Below, in pieces: positions 8,448 to 17,702 of a DNA stretch of 64,000 bases; the stretch's first letter is position 1; each line of letters opens with the position of its first letter. Origin of the DNA: CAYMUC01 sp964471865 (GTDB lineage Bacteria; Actinomycetota; Acidimicrobiia; Acidimicrobiales; Ilumatobacteraceae); the NCBI GenBank assembly GCA_964471865.1, contig CAYYHU010000004.1, positions 1-64,000 of the forward strand, in the 5' to 3' direction. Position numbers and translations under genes: made by a program. The notes beneath the pieces are model-generated. The model was not told the DNA's origin. It did no database searches and saw nothing but the letters and a program-made list of their open reading frames with translations.

Positions 8448-10018
8448 GATCCCGCCACCGCCTCGGGGATCTCGCCGTATCCACCACCACCGGGCAGATC
8501 CAAACGCACGACGTCTCCGGGGGCCAGCGTGATGCGCTGCTGCGTCCGCACGGCGTCGCCATTGACGGTGAAGGCTCCCGGCTCTCCGGGTTGGCCTCCG
8601 AAGATGCCCTCAGGGGCCACCGCGAGGCGTGATGTCACGGCGTTGAGCTGCCAGGGGCGCTCGGTGTCCACGGTGAACTCGATGGTCTGGCCGAGTCCGC
8701 CGATCTGACGTCCCCGTCCTCCGCTACCCGGACGCAATTCCTTGCGCCGGAACCGGATCGGAGCCGAGGCTTCGACGACCTCGACGGGAACGGCGGACAC
8801 ACCAGTCGGATAGGAGCATGCGGAGAGGCCGGGCTTGGCATGGCGAGCACCGACTCCGCCGGCATAGGTGAACATCGCCGTGATGAAGGGTCGGCCGTCA
8901 TCGTGGTTACCACTCACCTGCATCGTCCAGACCGCTCCTGACCCCTCAGCCATCGACTGTTCCGGCTTGATCTGAGCGAGAGCCTTCAACAACGCATTCG
9001 GCAGGAACATCCCCACGACATGGCGAGCCGTGCAGGGTTGGGGCGAAACCGCATTCACGATCGATCCCTCAGGGGCCTCGACCCGGATGGGAGCCAAGCT
9101 GCCGTGGTTGTTGGGAAGATCAGGATTCAGCACGGCCCGAACCGCGAAGGTCGTATAGGCGTGGGTGTAGTTCTTCACCACGTTGATGCCGTAGGGGCTG
9201 GCTCCTGAACTACCTGCGTAGTCCACGATGATTTCACCGGCGTCGGCGTCCACGATCACGGCACACACGATGTCGATACGGCTGCCGTCGGCGAGGTCCA
9301 ACTCCGCGGTGGCGTGATAGGTGCCCGAGGGCAGTTCACGAATGCTCGCCCGAGTCGCCGCCTCGGACCGGTCGATGATCTCATCGGCGAGGGCTTCGAT
9401 GTCGTCGAGGCCGTTTTGATCACACAGGGCCAAGAGACGCTGGGCCCCGACTTCGCCCGAGGCCATCTGGGCATGGAGGTCACCAGCCATGTGATCGGGC
9501 TGGCGAACGTTGGAGAGGATGAACTTCCAAACGTCGTCGTTTCGTTCCCCGGCTCGCATCAACTTGCAGATCGGGATCCACAAGCCTTCTTCGAACACAT
9601 CGCGGGCTCCGGCGCCGATGCCATAGCCGCCCACATCGGTGTGGTGGATGGTGGATCCGAAGAAGGCCACCACTCGACCCTGACGAAACACCGGGTACAG
9701 CACGGTGACGTCGAGCAACTGTCCCGCGGTCTTGTACGGGTCATTGGTGATCAACACGTCACCGGGAACGAGGGTGTCAGGCGGGTACTCCTCGAGAACA
9801 GCCGAGGCCGCACGCGCCAGGGAGTTGATGTGTCCGGGCGTGCCCGTCACCGCTTGGGCCACCATGCGACCGCGACGGTCGAACACGGCGTTCGCCAGGT
9901 CGCCGGCTTCGCGCACGATCGGCGAGAAGGCGGCGCGCTGGAGCGCCTTGGCCTGTTCGTTCACCGTGGCGATCAGGCTCTGCCACAGCACCTCGAGTTG
10001 GATCGGGTCGAAGGTCAT
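8444..10018 (-). CDS. hyuB: Hydantoinase B/oxoprolinase family subunit
   Basis: Partner subunit of an ATP-dependent cyclic-amide hydrolase (N-methylhydantoinase/5-oxoprolinase type) or of a related carboxylase. Family features include SPIVREAGDLANAVFDRRGR near the N-terminus, GDVLITNDPYKTAGQLLDVT, STIHHTDVGGYGIG, and the C-terminal ELRPGSGGRGRQIGGLGQ and LPGGGGYG loops. The ATG at 10018 overlaps the hyuA stop in an ATGA (4 bp), and the 3' end overlaps the VOC gene the same way. The protein has 524 residues, typical of HyuB. Together with HyuA it should hydrolyse an internal amide of a five-membered ring at the cost of ATP. The exact ring is not given by sequence. Confidence 0.9.
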   Translation of the reverse strand: MTFDPIQLEVLWQSLIATVNEQAKALQRAAFSPIVREAGDLANAVFDRRGRMVAQAVTGTPGHINSLARAASAVLEEYPPDTLVPGDVLITNDPYKTAGQLLDVTVLYPVFRQGRVVAFFGSTIHHTDVGGYGIGAGARDVFEEGLWIPICKLMRAGERNDDVWKFILSNVRQPDHMAGDLHAQMASGEVGAQRLLALCDQNGLDDIEALADEIIDRSEAATRASIRELPSGTYHATAELDLADGSRIDIVCAVIVDADAGEIIVDYAGSSGASPYGINVVKNYTHAYTTFAVRAVLNPDLPNNHGSLAPIRVEAPEGSIVNAVSPQPCTARHVVGMFLPNALLKALAQIKPEQSMAEGSGAVWTMQVSGNHDDGRPFITAMFTYAGGVGARHAKPGLSACSYPTGVSAVPVEVVEASAPIRFRRKELRPGSGGRGRQIGGLGQTIEFTVDTERPWQLNAVTSRLAVAPEGIFGGQPGEPGAFTVNGDAVRTQQRITLAPGDVVRLDLPGGGGYGEIPEAVAGS

Positions 10019-12108
10019 GACGCGCTCCTTTGTGCGATCAACGATCCGTCGTGAGCGACGGTGACCACCCATCCGGGCCGGATCACTGCCGTGGTTTCGC
10101 GTTCTTCCACGATGACGGGGCCGTCGATCTGTTGGCCAACTCCCAAATCCTCGCGCCGGTACACGGGGGTGTCGATGGCGTCTTGGTTCCGACTGAACCG
10201 CACCGACCGATGGGTGCGGGGAGATCCCGGCGTGGAAGCGACCACCGCGACCGGCTCCACCGGATCGGCATCGGCATACGCCGACAGACGCCAGGTCACG
10301 GCCTCCACTCCGACATCGGGAATGGTCAGGCCGTAGATGCGGCGATAGTCGGCCTCGAAGCGGGTGGTGACCTCGTCGTCGGTCGCCGGCCAGGACTCGC
10401 CCTCGCCCACCCAGACCGTGATCTCGTTGCCCTGGCCCACGTAGCGAGAGTCGATGCCGTAGCGGAAGCGGATTCGCTCTGCGGGCACTCCGGCGGCCGC
10501 GAGCACCCTGCGGCCTTCCTCGCGCAGTTCGTCGAGGAGGCGATCGCGCTCGGTCGGATCGAGCGATGCCAGGGGCCGCACCATCGAGCGGGCGAGATCG
10601 ATACGCACCGGTGTGACCAAGGTGCCAAAGGCCGACAGCACCGAGGCGTTCACCGGATATACGACCCGCGGGGCCTCGAGCATCTCAGCGACACCGCAGG
10701 CATGGATCGGACCGGCTCCGCCGAAGGCGAGCAGCGTCACCCCTCGCAAGTCGGCGCCTTGTTCCACGGCATGCATGCGCGATGCCGCAGCCATGTTCTG
10801 GTTCACGAGTTCGTGAACACCCGCCGCGGTATCGGAAACGGTCAGACCGAGACGCTCTGCGACCGCCGCCAATGCCGCCTCGTTCGCGGCGAGGTCCAGA
10901 TGCATATCACCGCCGAGGAAGTATTCGGCGTCGAGCATCCCGAGCGCCAGATCGGCATCGGTGACGGCGGGGCGAGTGCCGCCACGCCCGTAACACGCGG
11001 GTCCGGGGTCGGCACCTGCGCTTTCGGGTCCGACCTTCATGAGACCGAGTTCGTCGACCCGAGCCAAGGAACCACCGCCGGCGCCGATCTCGACGAGATC
11101 CACCGAGGGCACCGACACGGGAAAGCCCGAACCCTTCTTGAACCGATAGATCCGTGCCACCTCAAAGGTGTTGGTCAATTCGGGTTCGCCATCGACGATG
11201 AGACAGGACTTCGCAGTCGTGCCTCCCATGTCGAAACACATCAACCGGTCCTCACCGAGTCGGCGGGCGAACCAACTCCCGGCGAGCGCGCCCGCAGCGG
11301 GACCGCTCTCGACCAGACGGATCGGCGCCCGAGCCGCATCGTCAGCAGAGACCACGCCACCGTTGGAGAGCATCATCAGCACGGAGGAACCGAATCCCTC
11401 GCTCGCCAACCACTTCTGCAGCTCGTCGAGGTAGGGACCGATGACGGGCATCGTCGCCGCGTTACAGGCCGTGGTGATCATCCGCGGATACTCGCGGATC
11501 TGAGGCGAGATCTCAGCGGAACAACACACCGGCACACCCAGTTCACGACGCAGATGATCCGCAACCAGTCGCTCATTGGCCGGATTGGCGTAGGCGTTGA
11601 TCAGACAGATACCGACGGCCTCGACGCCTTGGGCGCGCAGGTCCTCGGTGATCTCCGCCAGCGCCTCGGGCGAAGGGGTCTCCACGACGCGGCCCTGGGG
11701 GTCGGTCCGCTCGGACAATTCCACGATCCGGTCTCGCGGCACCGGAGGTTCGGGGAACTCGATCTGCAGGTCGTACATGTCGTAGCGATGTTCATCGCGA
11801 ATCAGCAGCGTGTCACCGAAGCCCGTGGTGGTCACCATGCCGGCACGACCGATCTTGCCTTCGATGAGCGCGTTCGTGATCAGCGTCGTGGCATGCACGA
11901 TCGGAGCCACGATCTCGGCGGGCTGCACTCCGGCCTTGGCCAGAAGCTGGCGCACGCCGGTACGCACTCCGTCGAGGGGAGCCGACGGAGTGGTCAACGT
12001 CTTGTCGACCACCACTCGACCAGATGCGGCATCGACGAGAACGACATCGGTGAAGGTCCCGCCGATGTCGACAGCGAGACGCCAGTCCGGAGCCGACGGC
12101 TCAGGCAT
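10015..12108 (-). CDS. hyuA: Hydantoinase A/oxoprolinase family subunit
   Basis: ATP-binding subunit of the HyuA/HyuB complex. The actin-like phosphate-binding motif WRLAVDIGGTFTDVVLVD is at the N-terminus. The middle shows FDMGGTTAKSCLI (second phosphate loop) and GAGGGSLARVDELG. The C-terminal half has LLAFGGAGPIHACGVAEML and the typical RYVGQGNEITV region. At 697 residues it is full length. It overlaps the cupin gene by 8 bp and hyuB by 4 bp, so the three are co-translated. Members act on hydantoin, N-methylhydantoin, 5-oxoproline or ketones (acetone carboxylase). The neighbouring amidase, urease and BMP transporter favour a cyclic ureide or imide here (inference). Confidence 0.92.
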   Translation of the reverse strand: MPEPSAPDWRLAVDIGGTFTDVVLVDAASGRVVVDKTLTTPSAPLDGVRTGVRQLLAKAGVQPAEIVAPIVHATTLITNALIEGKIGRAGMVTTTGFGDTLLIRDEHRYDMYDLQIEFPEPPVPRDRIVELSERTDPQGRVVETPSPEALAEITEDLRAQGVEAVGICLINAYANPANERLVADHLRRELGVPVCCSAEISPQIREYPRMITTACNAATMPVIGPYLDELQKWLASEGFGSSVLMMLSNGGVVSADDAARAPIRLVESGPAAGALAGSWFARRLGEDRLMCFDMGGTTAKSCLIVDGEPELTNTFEVARIYRFKKGSGFPVSVPSVDLVEIGAGGGSLARVDELGLMKVGPESAGADPGPACYGRGGTRPAVTDADLALGMLDAEYFLGGDMHLDLAANEAALAAVAERLGLTVSDTAAGVHELVNQNMAAASRMHAVEQGADLRGVTLLAFGGAGPIHACGVAEMLEAPRVVYPVNASVLSAFGTLVTPVRIDLARSMVRPLASLDPTERDRLLDELREEGRRVLAAAGVPAERIRFRYGIDSRYVGQGNEITVWVGEGESWPATDDEVTTRFEADYRRIYGLTIPDVGVEAVTWRLSAYADADPVEPVAVVASTPGSPRTHRSVRFSRNQDAIDTPVYRREDLGVGQQIDGPVIVEERETTAVIRPGWVVTVAHDGSLIAQRSAS

Positions 12109-12487
12109 AGGGGAGATCCTTTCGAGGGGGTGCGAAGACGTCGAGGATCCAGACCTCGTTCAGTTCGTCATCGCCGATGAACACGCTGTCGCCGTGCCAG
12201 ATCGACCGGGGGGCGAGGTAACTCTCACCCGGTCCAAGCACCACTCGGGTCTCGTCCTCGCGGTCCCCGATTCGGAAATCGAGTTGACCCCGCATGATGA
12301 TCCCGAGTTGCTCGTTGTCGGTGTGGTGATGCATGAAGGAGCCTTCGGCCCCGCCCTTGATACGCCAAAACCACAACTGCAGAAGTTCGCCCTCGATGAC
12401 ACGGACGCGGAAACCCTCGCGACTCGTCTCTCGGAACTCCTCCTCGTCGAAGAAGTAGCAGTACTGATTCGTGAGATTCATCATCAC
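12101..12487 (-). CDS. Cupin-domain protein
   Basis: Small single-domain cupin of 128 residues. The first cupin motif is visible as SFMHHHTDNEQLGIIMRGQL (metal-type His triad and Glu). The second is GPGESYLAPRSIWHGDS, with its His. Such proteins act as metal-dependent isomerases, dioxygenases or small-molecule sensors. It is the first gene of the unit with hyuA, hyuB and VOC and overlaps hyuA by 8 bp. Either of two ATGs (12487 or 12481) may start it. About 90 bp upstream is a GTCAGACC operator-like site directly after a TAGCGT box, suggesting GntR control. The function is unknown. Confidence 0.82.
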   Translation of the reverse strand: MMMNLTNQYCYFFDEEEFRETSREGFRVRVIEGELLQLWFWRIKGGAEGSFMHHHTDNEQLGIIMRGQLDFRIGDREDETRVVLGPGESYLAPRSIWHGDSVFIGDDELNEVWILDVFAPPRKDLPYA

Positions 12488-12577
12488 CGACTCCTGACCG
12501 GCCCGACGGCCATGACGATTCGCGAGGACCTGTCAACCGCTACCCATGAGGTCCCGGCCACCCGCCACTCGGTCTAA

Positions 12578-12588
12578 TTGTCAGACCA
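12578..12588. promoter_or_regulatory. Putative GntR operator in front of cupin-hyuAB unit
   Basis: TTGTCAGACCA, part of the wider inverted repeat GGTCT-N7-AGACC (12571-12587). On the minus strand a TAGCGT -10-like box (12590-12595) lies immediately upstream, so a bound regulator would block transcription start. It shares GTCAGACC with the sites at 4470 and 6119. Confidence 0.55.
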
Positions 12589-12683
12589 CACGCTACCCAT
12601 GGTCATCGTGACCCGCAAGATGAAGACCGCTCGGGCTGCGAGAACATCATCATGGCTGGCTTCGACCCTGCGATGAGACCAGC

Positions 12684-13760
12684 TCAGGCCGAGAACAGAT
12701 CGCGGCGAATCGCCGCGTGGCACCCCAGGACGCCGTCGACCACCTGGGTGATGCCCAGGTCCACGGCCACCGAGGCGAGCGAGTACGCGTCATCGCGGCT
12801 GAGGCCCTCATGCTCGGTCATCAACCACAGGGCCTCCTCGGCCGCCATGCGCATCGCTGCATCGAGGTCGTCCCCGAATCCATGTGTGAGCCAGGAATCC
12901 TCCGTCTCGAGAACCGGCGCCCGCAGTCCCAGACCCTTGATGAGTCCGAACTGCACCCGCGCGGTCAACGAGGCTTCGATGGCCGTCCCACACATCTCAC
13001 CATCACCCTGACCAAAGTGAGGATCACCGAAATACACGTTCGCGCCCGGCGCGAACACGGGGTAGGCGATGGTCGCTCCCGGGCCGAAGCGCCAGTTGTC
13101 GACGTTGCCCCCGAACACCCCCGGAGGAATGGAGGATTGACGCTCAGATCCCTGCGGCGCCACCCCGATGACCCCGAAGTGGGGACGTACCGGAACCGCG
13201 ATCTCGCGACCGAAGGGTTGCCGACGATCGGGATCAGCCGGCGAGATCACCCCGGGCAGGTCATAGAGAGGCCGTTCGGTGAAGTCGAAGCCGAACCGGG
13301 GGCGAGCCACCATGCCAAAGGACTCACCCGGCGTGGCGCCATCGAGTTCGTAGATCGTGATGCGTTCTTTGCCGAAGACGTCATAGAGCAGTCCCCAGTT
13401 GGCGGCGCAGTTCGCGCCATGGGTGAGTCTCGGGACCATGTCGAGGATGCGCACCACGACCGCATCTCCGGGTTCGGCTCCGCGCACCTCGATGGGACCG
13501 GTGAGGATGTGGACTCCCGGACCTCGATCAGCTGGGTCGATCGCCTCCCAGATGGCGGTGATGCCCTCGTCCATGAGCAGGTCCGGAGCATCACCGGAAT
13601 GGTGGGTGATGCCTTCGACCACGACCACATCACCGGGGTCGACACTCAACACTGGAGCCTGGGAACGATCGATGTAACCCCAAAACACCGTGTCGGGTGT
13701 GGCTCGCAATTCGTGGGTGGCGCCCGGGGCGCCCAAACAGGACGAGAGATCCAAAGACAT
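12684..13760 (-). CDS. Acetamidase/formamidase family amidohydrolase
   Basis: Cytoplasmic amidase of the FmdA/AmdA family, releasing ammonia from formamide or short-chain amides. Family features include GDVVVVEGITHHSGDAPD, GPIEVRGAEPGDAVVVRILD, the metal-region PHFGVIGVAP and YFGDPHFGQGDGEMCGTAIE. Length 358 residues is at the usual size. A TACCGT box (13769-13774) followed by 8 nt to the ATG suggests its own leaderless promoter, although ureD ends only 55 bp upstream on the same strand. Placed between hyuAB and the urease genes, it fits a pathway that removes nitrogen stepwise as amide and then urea (inference). Confidence 0.88.
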   Translation of the reverse strand: MSLDLSSCLGAPGATHELRATPDTVFWGYIDRSQAPVLSVDPGDVVVVEGITHHSGDAPDLLMDEGITAIWEAIDPADRGPGVHILTGPIEVRGAEPGDAVVVRILDMVPRLTHGANCAANWGLLYDVFGKERITIYELDGATPGESFGMVARPRFGFDFTERPLYDLPGVISPADPDRRQPFGREIAVPVRPHFGVIGVAPQGSERQSSIPPGVFGGNVDNWRFGPGATIAYPVFAPGANVYFGDPHFGQGDGEMCGTAIEASLTARVQFGLIKGLGLRAPVLETEDSWLTHGFGDDLDAAMRMAAEEALWLMTEHEGLSRDDAYSLASVAVDLGITQVVDGVLGCHAAIRRDLFSA

Positions 13761-13768
13761 GTCCCGTG

Positions 13769-13774
13769 ACGGTA
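13769..13774 (-). promoter_or_regulatory. TACCGT -10-like box, leaderless, amidase gene
   Basis: TACCGT on the minus strand is followed by exactly 8 nt and the ATG of the amidase gene, matching the actinobacterial leaderless layout (TANNNT then transcription start at the start codon). Confidence 0.45.
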
Positions 13775-13814
13775 GGGAGCGCTCGTTTCAGGGAGGTTTC
13801 CCGTCTGCAAGAAC

Positions 13815-14588
13815 TCAGCGAACGAGTTCTCGAGACCTCGGCGGCACCCATCCGTGACGGGTGGGTTCGCCGAGGCCCAGATCCCTCAACGCGTGATGGA
13901 GACGTTCGCGATCCGAACCCAGTGCCGACCACGACGCCCACCCGTTGCCGAGGTCACAGCGCACGGCGCGCACTCCGGTGTCCACGATCGAGTCCGATCC
14001 GCCCCCGTGATCCCCCACCGCGGTGACCACGAGCCGGCCGTCACCCTGAGCGCCGAAACCGCGACGGGGCGCATCGGGGCCGATCTCGACTCGTTGCATC
14101 GCAAGAACCGCCCCGGCCACGGTGACCCGCTGCGCGAGGGTGATCTCTCCGCCCTCCTCGTCATGGCGACCCCAGCGGATCTCATCGACCCAGCGAAACC
14201 TCGCGTCCATGGCGACATCGATGGCGACCTCGAGTCGATGGCGACTGCGACCGACCGAGATGACCGGTTCACACCAAGCATCCAGTTGCGCTCCGGCCCC
14301 GACGGTCACCTGGACCCGTGATCGAGATTCGCGGTAGCGGGGATCGGGCTGGGCCAAAGTGGCGGCTACCGAACGAAGCCTGACCGCGCTGCCATCACCG
14401 ACATCGATGCGCAGATCCCAATCGTCCCCTCCCAGGGGGCCGGCGGCTCCACCCATGAGATGGACCTCGATCCCCGACTCGTCGTGTCCGGTGGTGCGCA
14501 GGATCTGGGGGGCCTGACTACGCAGTTCGGTCACGGCAGTCTCACCCGCGCCGGTGCGGGCCGTGCGAAGAACGGCGCGGGAATCCAT
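13815..14588 (-). CDS. ureD: Urease accessory protein UreD (UreH)
   Basis: Scaffold subunit of the UreD-UreF-UreG complex that delivers nickel to apo-urease. The sequence is a beta-rich protein with features of the family: LRTARTGAGETAVTELRS at the start, GGDDWDLRIDVGDGSAVRL, PVISVGRSRHRLEVAIDVA and FRWVDEIRWGRHDEEGG. The ATG at 14588 is chosen because it starts 10 bp after the ureG stop; the open frame extends upstream into ureG without family similarity. Length 257 residues is slightly short but normal for actinobacterial UreD. It is the last accessory gene of the ureABCFGD run. UreD is divergent between phyla, so the identification leans on context as well as motifs. Confidence 0.87.
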   Translation of the reverse strand: MDSRAVLRTARTGAGETAVTELRSQAPQILRTTGHDESGIEVHLMGGAAGPLGGDDWDLRIDVGDGSAVRLRSVAATLAQPDPRYRESRSRVQVTVGAGAQLDAWCEPVISVGRSRHRLEVAIDVAMDARFRWVDEIRWGRHDEEGGEITLAQRVTVAGAVLAMQRVEIGPDAPRRGFGAQGDGRLVVTAVGDHGGGSDSIVDTGVRAVRCDLGNGWASWSALGSDRERLHHALRDLGLGEPTRHGWVPPRSRELVR

Positions 14589-14598
14589 CGGCGGGGGG

Positions 14599-15297
14599 TC
14601 AGACCTCGGTGGGTCCGAACCAGTCCTCGAGTTGGCGATGGACCCAGGTTGCGACATCGCTGGCCCCATCGGAACCCACGAGCGAGCTGAACACGATGGG
14701 AAGGTCCCCGCGTCGCGCCCGGGCATCGCGGTCCATCACGGCGAGATCGGCTCCGACCAGAGGTGCGAGATCGGTCTTGTTGATCACCAGCAGATCCGCC
14801 GTGGTGACCCCGGGGCCGCCCTTGCGGGGAACCTTGTCACCACCGGCGACGTCGACGACGAAGATCTGGCGGTCAACCAAGGCGCGAGAGAACACCGCCG
14901 TGAGGTTGTCACCACCACTTTCGATGAGTGTCAGGCGGGCCTCGGGATGACGAGCTTCGAGGGCTTCGGCGGCATCGAGGTTCGCCGAGATGTCGTCACG
15001 AATGGCGGTGTGAGGGCAACATCCCGTTTCGACCGCGGCGATCCGCTCATCGGGCAGGACGGCCATACGCCGAAGCGCCTCGGCATCCTCGGTGGTGAAA
15101 ATGTCATTGGTGATCACCACCATGGGAACGGTGGGCGCCATGAGGCGACACAATGCCGCGACGAGCGCGGTCTTACCGCTGCCGACAGGCCCTCCGATGC
15201 CGATCCGCAACGGGCGCGCGCCCGGGGACGACCGATGTTCATGACGTTCGTGTCCGTGATGAACACGTGATGTGGTGGGGTCGTGATCAGGAGGCAA
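14599..15297 (-). CDS. ureG: Urease accessory GTPase UreG
   Basis: SIMIBI-class GTPase that carries nickel to urease. It shows the P-loop GGPVGSGKT, the nickel-binding CPH in ETGCCPHTAIRDD, LIESGGDNL, and the guanine-specificity motif NKTD. The N-terminal 25 residues hold about seven histidines (HHGHERHEH). This is notable because no ureE gene is present, and the tail could take over nickel storage or delivery (inference). The start lies 11 bp inside the ureF 3' end. Length 232 residues is longer than the usual 200-210 because of the tail. Confidence 0.95.
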   Translation of the reverse strand: MPPDHDPTTSRVHHGHERHEHRSSPGARPLRIGIGGPVGSGKTALVAALCRLMAPTVPMVVITNDIFTTEDAEALRRMAVLPDERIAAVETGCCPHTAIRDDISANLDAAEALEARHPEARLTLIESGGDNLTAVFSRALVDRQIFVVDVAGGDKVPRKGGPGVTTADLLVINKTDLAPLVGADLAVMDRDARARRGDLPIVFSSLVGSDGASDVATWVHRQLEDWFGPTEV

Positions 15298-15976
15298 AGA
15301 GCCTCACCTCCCAGGTGGTGTGGTGCTCGGCGTACACATCGGCGAGCAGGCTGGTCGTGGCCGGTAGGTCGCAGGGGTCGTCAGGAAGCCCAGCAATCAC
15401 GTCGGCGAGAATCGGCTCGGTCGAGGCCGCGATCCGAGTCTGGAGCGCTGCAATGGCGAAGGGGTCGAGACCCAAGAGCCGCACTGCCGCGGTCACGAGG
15501 CCCGCTACGAGGTGATGCAGAGTCACACGCGCCGCGTCCTCGGGACTCAGACCGACCCCGGCGGCCACGGCTCCCAGCGCCAGAGGCTGGAACACCCCAT
15601 CGGGATGGACGGCGCTCACCTCCTCGAGGCTGTCGAGATCCCAGATTCGCCGGGCCGCTCGGAGGAGTTGACGCCCTTGGGTCCGCGACGCGCGTCGCAG
15701 AGCCGGCGATGCGATCCGGGCTTCGACCTCGGCGTCCACCACCGCCCAGGGCATCGCCCCCTTCGTCGCTGCGGCCTCGGTCCCGGCGCGACACACCCAG
15801 GCCGCCACCGACGCGTCCACTCGGCCTTGGGTGGCGATCCGGCCGTGCACGAACGTTTCGAGACTGTCGACATCGTGAATATCGCCGAGCGCGCAGGCGG
15901 CCTCCACGCCGGCGGAATGGACGTGTCCTCCGGTCGGAAACCGACCATCAGCAAGGATCAAGACCGCAGGATGCAT
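15287..15976 (-). CDS. ureF: Urease accessory protein UreF
   Basis: Helical GTPase-regulating chaperone for urease nickel insertion. Typical features are ILADGRFPTGGHVHSAGVE at the N-terminus and a mostly alpha-helical body with SRTQGRQLLRAARRIW, the FQPLALGAVAAGVGL segment and LHHLVAGLVTAAVRLLGL. The ATG at 15976 gives 229 residues and lies 16 bp after the ureC stop; longer frames upstream are shadows of ureC. The 3' end overlaps ureG by 11 bp. Part of the ureABCFGD unit. Confidence 0.92.
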   Translation of the reverse strand: MHPAVLILADGRFPTGGHVHSAGVEAACALGDIHDVDSLETFVHGRIATQGRVDASVAAWVCRAGTEAAATKGAMPWAVVDAEVEARIASPALRRASRTQGRQLLRAARRIWDLDSLEEVSAVHPDGVFQPLALGAVAAGVGLSPEDAARVTLHHLVAGLVTAAVRLLGLDPFAIAALQTRIAASTEPILADVIAGLPDDPCDLPATTSLLADVYAEHHTTWEVRLFAS

Positions 15977-15992
15977 GAACTCGAGTGTCCGC

Positions 15993-17702
15993 TCAGAACA
16001 AGAAGTAGCGCTGCGCCATGGGCAACTCGACTGCGGGTTGCTCTTCGACGAGTTCCCCGTCGATGCGCACCGCGAACGTATCGGCATCCACCTCGATGCG
16101 AGGGGTCGCGGAGTTCTCCGGCAGCGAGGCCTTGCCGATGCTGCGGGTGTCGGCCACCGGTACCAGGCGTCGACGCACGTCGAGACGCTCATCCAATCCG
16201 TCCTCGAGCGCGACCGGCGCCACGAAGGCCAGCGACAACTGGGGTGCCACTCCCCCAGCGGCGCCGAACATCGGTCGAGGCAGGACGGGCTGGGGTGTCG
16301 GGATGGAGGCGTTGGCATCACCCATGGCCGCCCAAGCGATCATGCCGCCCTTGATGACGGCATGAGGTCGCACCCCGAAGAATCGGGGATCCCATACGAC
16401 GAGATCGGCGAGTTTGCCGACCTCGACAGATCCGATCTCGTGGCCGAGTCCATGAGCCACAGCTGGAGCAATCGTGTACTTGGCGATGTAGCGCCGCACC
16501 CGGTGATTGTCCGCAGGACCATCGCCGGGAAGTGAACCCCGCCGGGACTTCATGACATGGGCTGTCTGCCAAGTTCGCAGGATCACCTCGCCGATACGCC
16601 CCATGGCCTGTGAATCACTGCCGATCATCGAAATCGCACCGAGATCGTGCAAGACGTCCTCAGCCGCCATCGTCGAGGGACGGATCCGGCTTTCCGCGAA
16701 CGCGAGATCCTCAGGGACGGTCGGATTGAGGTGGTGACACACCATCAACATGTCGAGATGCTCAGCCAAGGTGTTGACGGTATGAGGCCGAGTCGGGTTG
16801 GTGCTCGAGGGCAACACGTTGGACTGCGATGCCACCGTGATGATGTCGGGAGCGTGGCCGCCCCCTGCACCCTCGGTGTGATACGTGTGGATACTGCGTC
16901 CGGCGATCGCGGCGAGCGTCGTTTCCACGAACCCGGCTTCGTTGAGAGTGTCGGTATGGATCGCGACTTGCACACCTGAGGAATCTGCGACCCTCAGACA
17001 GGCATCGATCGCTGCGGGGGTCGTACCCCAATCCTCGTGGAGCTTGAAGCCGCCCGCTCCGCCTCGTAGTTGCTCCCACAGACCCTCACTCGACATCGTG
17101 TTGCCCTTGCCGAGGAGCACCACGTTGATCGGCCAGTGATCCAAGGCTTCGAACATTCGTGCGAGATTCCACGAACCAGGAGTCACCGTGGTGGCCTTGG
17201 TGCCCTCCGCCGGACCGGTACCACCGCCGATGATCGTGGTGATTCCCGACCCCAGGGCCTCGGTCAGCAGTTCCGGACAGATCAGGTGGACATGGCTGTC
17301 GATGGCACCCGCGGTCAGGATTCGACCGTTGCCAGCCATGATCTCCGTCGACGGACCGATGACGAGTGCCGGATCGACGCCGTCGGTGATGTCGGGATTT
17401 CCCGCTCGACCGATTCCCACGATACGGCCGTCACGAATACCCACATCGGCCTTGACGATCCGGTCGTGATCGACGATCACCGCTCCGGTGATCACGAGAT
17501 CGGGAGCACCGTCGGCGCGCGTCCGCACCGACTGACCCATCGATTCACGAATCACCTTCCCACCACCGAACACGGCTTCGTCGCCACCGACACAGGCGTC
17601 GGACTCGACTTCGATCCACAGATCGGTGTCAGCGAGGCGGATCCGGTCACCCGCGGTCGGACCGAATAGCTGGCGATAGCGCTCGCGAGAGATCTCAGCC
17701 AT
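15993..17702 (-). CDS. ureC: Urease alpha subunit UreC
   Basis: Catalytic subunit of urease (urea to ammonia and carbamate), cytoplasmic, dinickel. All active-site elements are visible: the HVH ligand pair in IDSHVHLICPELL, the carbamylated lysine in GGFKLHEDWG, further His ligands in IHTDTLNEAGF and IHTYHTEGAGGGHAPDI, the flap VCHHLNPTVPEDLAFAESRI, and the ligand Asp in MIGSDSQAMGR. The ATG at 17702 is preferred over an upstream GTG because GGAGGTG lies 8 nt before it; the GTG is inside that ribosome-binding site. The gene overlaps the ureB end by 8 bp. Length 569 residues is standard. Confidence 0.98.
   Translation of the reverse strand: MAEISRERYRQLFGPTAGDRIRLADTDLWIEVESDACVGGDEAVFGGGKVIRESMGQSVRTRADGAPDLVITGAVIVDHDRIVKADVGIRDGRIVGIGRAGNPDITDGVDPALVIGPSTEIMAGNGRILTAGAIDSHVHLICPELLTEALGSGITTIIGGGTGPAEGTKATTVTPGSWNLARMFEALDHWPINVVLLGKGNTMSSEGLWEQLRGGAGGFKLHEDWGTTPAAIDACLRVADSSGVQVAIHTDTLNEAGFVETTLAAIAGRSIHTYHTEGAGGGHAPDIITVASQSNVLPSSTNPTRPHTVNTLAEHLDMLMVCHHLNPTVPEDLAFAESRIRPSTMAAEDVLHDLGAISMIGSDSQAMGRIGEVILRTWQTAHVMKSRRGSLPGDGPADNHRVRRYIAKYTIAPAVAHGLGHEIGSVEVGKLADLVVWDPRFFGVRPHAVIKGGMIAWAAMGDANASIPTPQPVLPRPMFGAAGGVAPQLSLAFVAPVALEDGLDERLDVRRRLVPVADTRSIGKASLPENSATPRIEVDADTFAVRIDGELVEEQPAVELPMAQRYFLF

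Noticed and set aside
10030..12180. Long open frame of over 700 codons on the plus strand opposite hyuA
   Set aside because: It is an antisense shadow of a well-supported gene in GC-rich DNA; the translation is His/Gly/Asp-rich with no recognisable domain.
14594..14608. A further GTCAGACC match near the ureG stop codon
   Set aside because: It lies inside the ureG 3' end and not before a transcription unit, so it is most likely a chance match.
15287..16321. Longer start for UreF reaching into ureC
   Set aside because: The extra N-terminus is an out-of-frame reading of ureC without UreF similarity.
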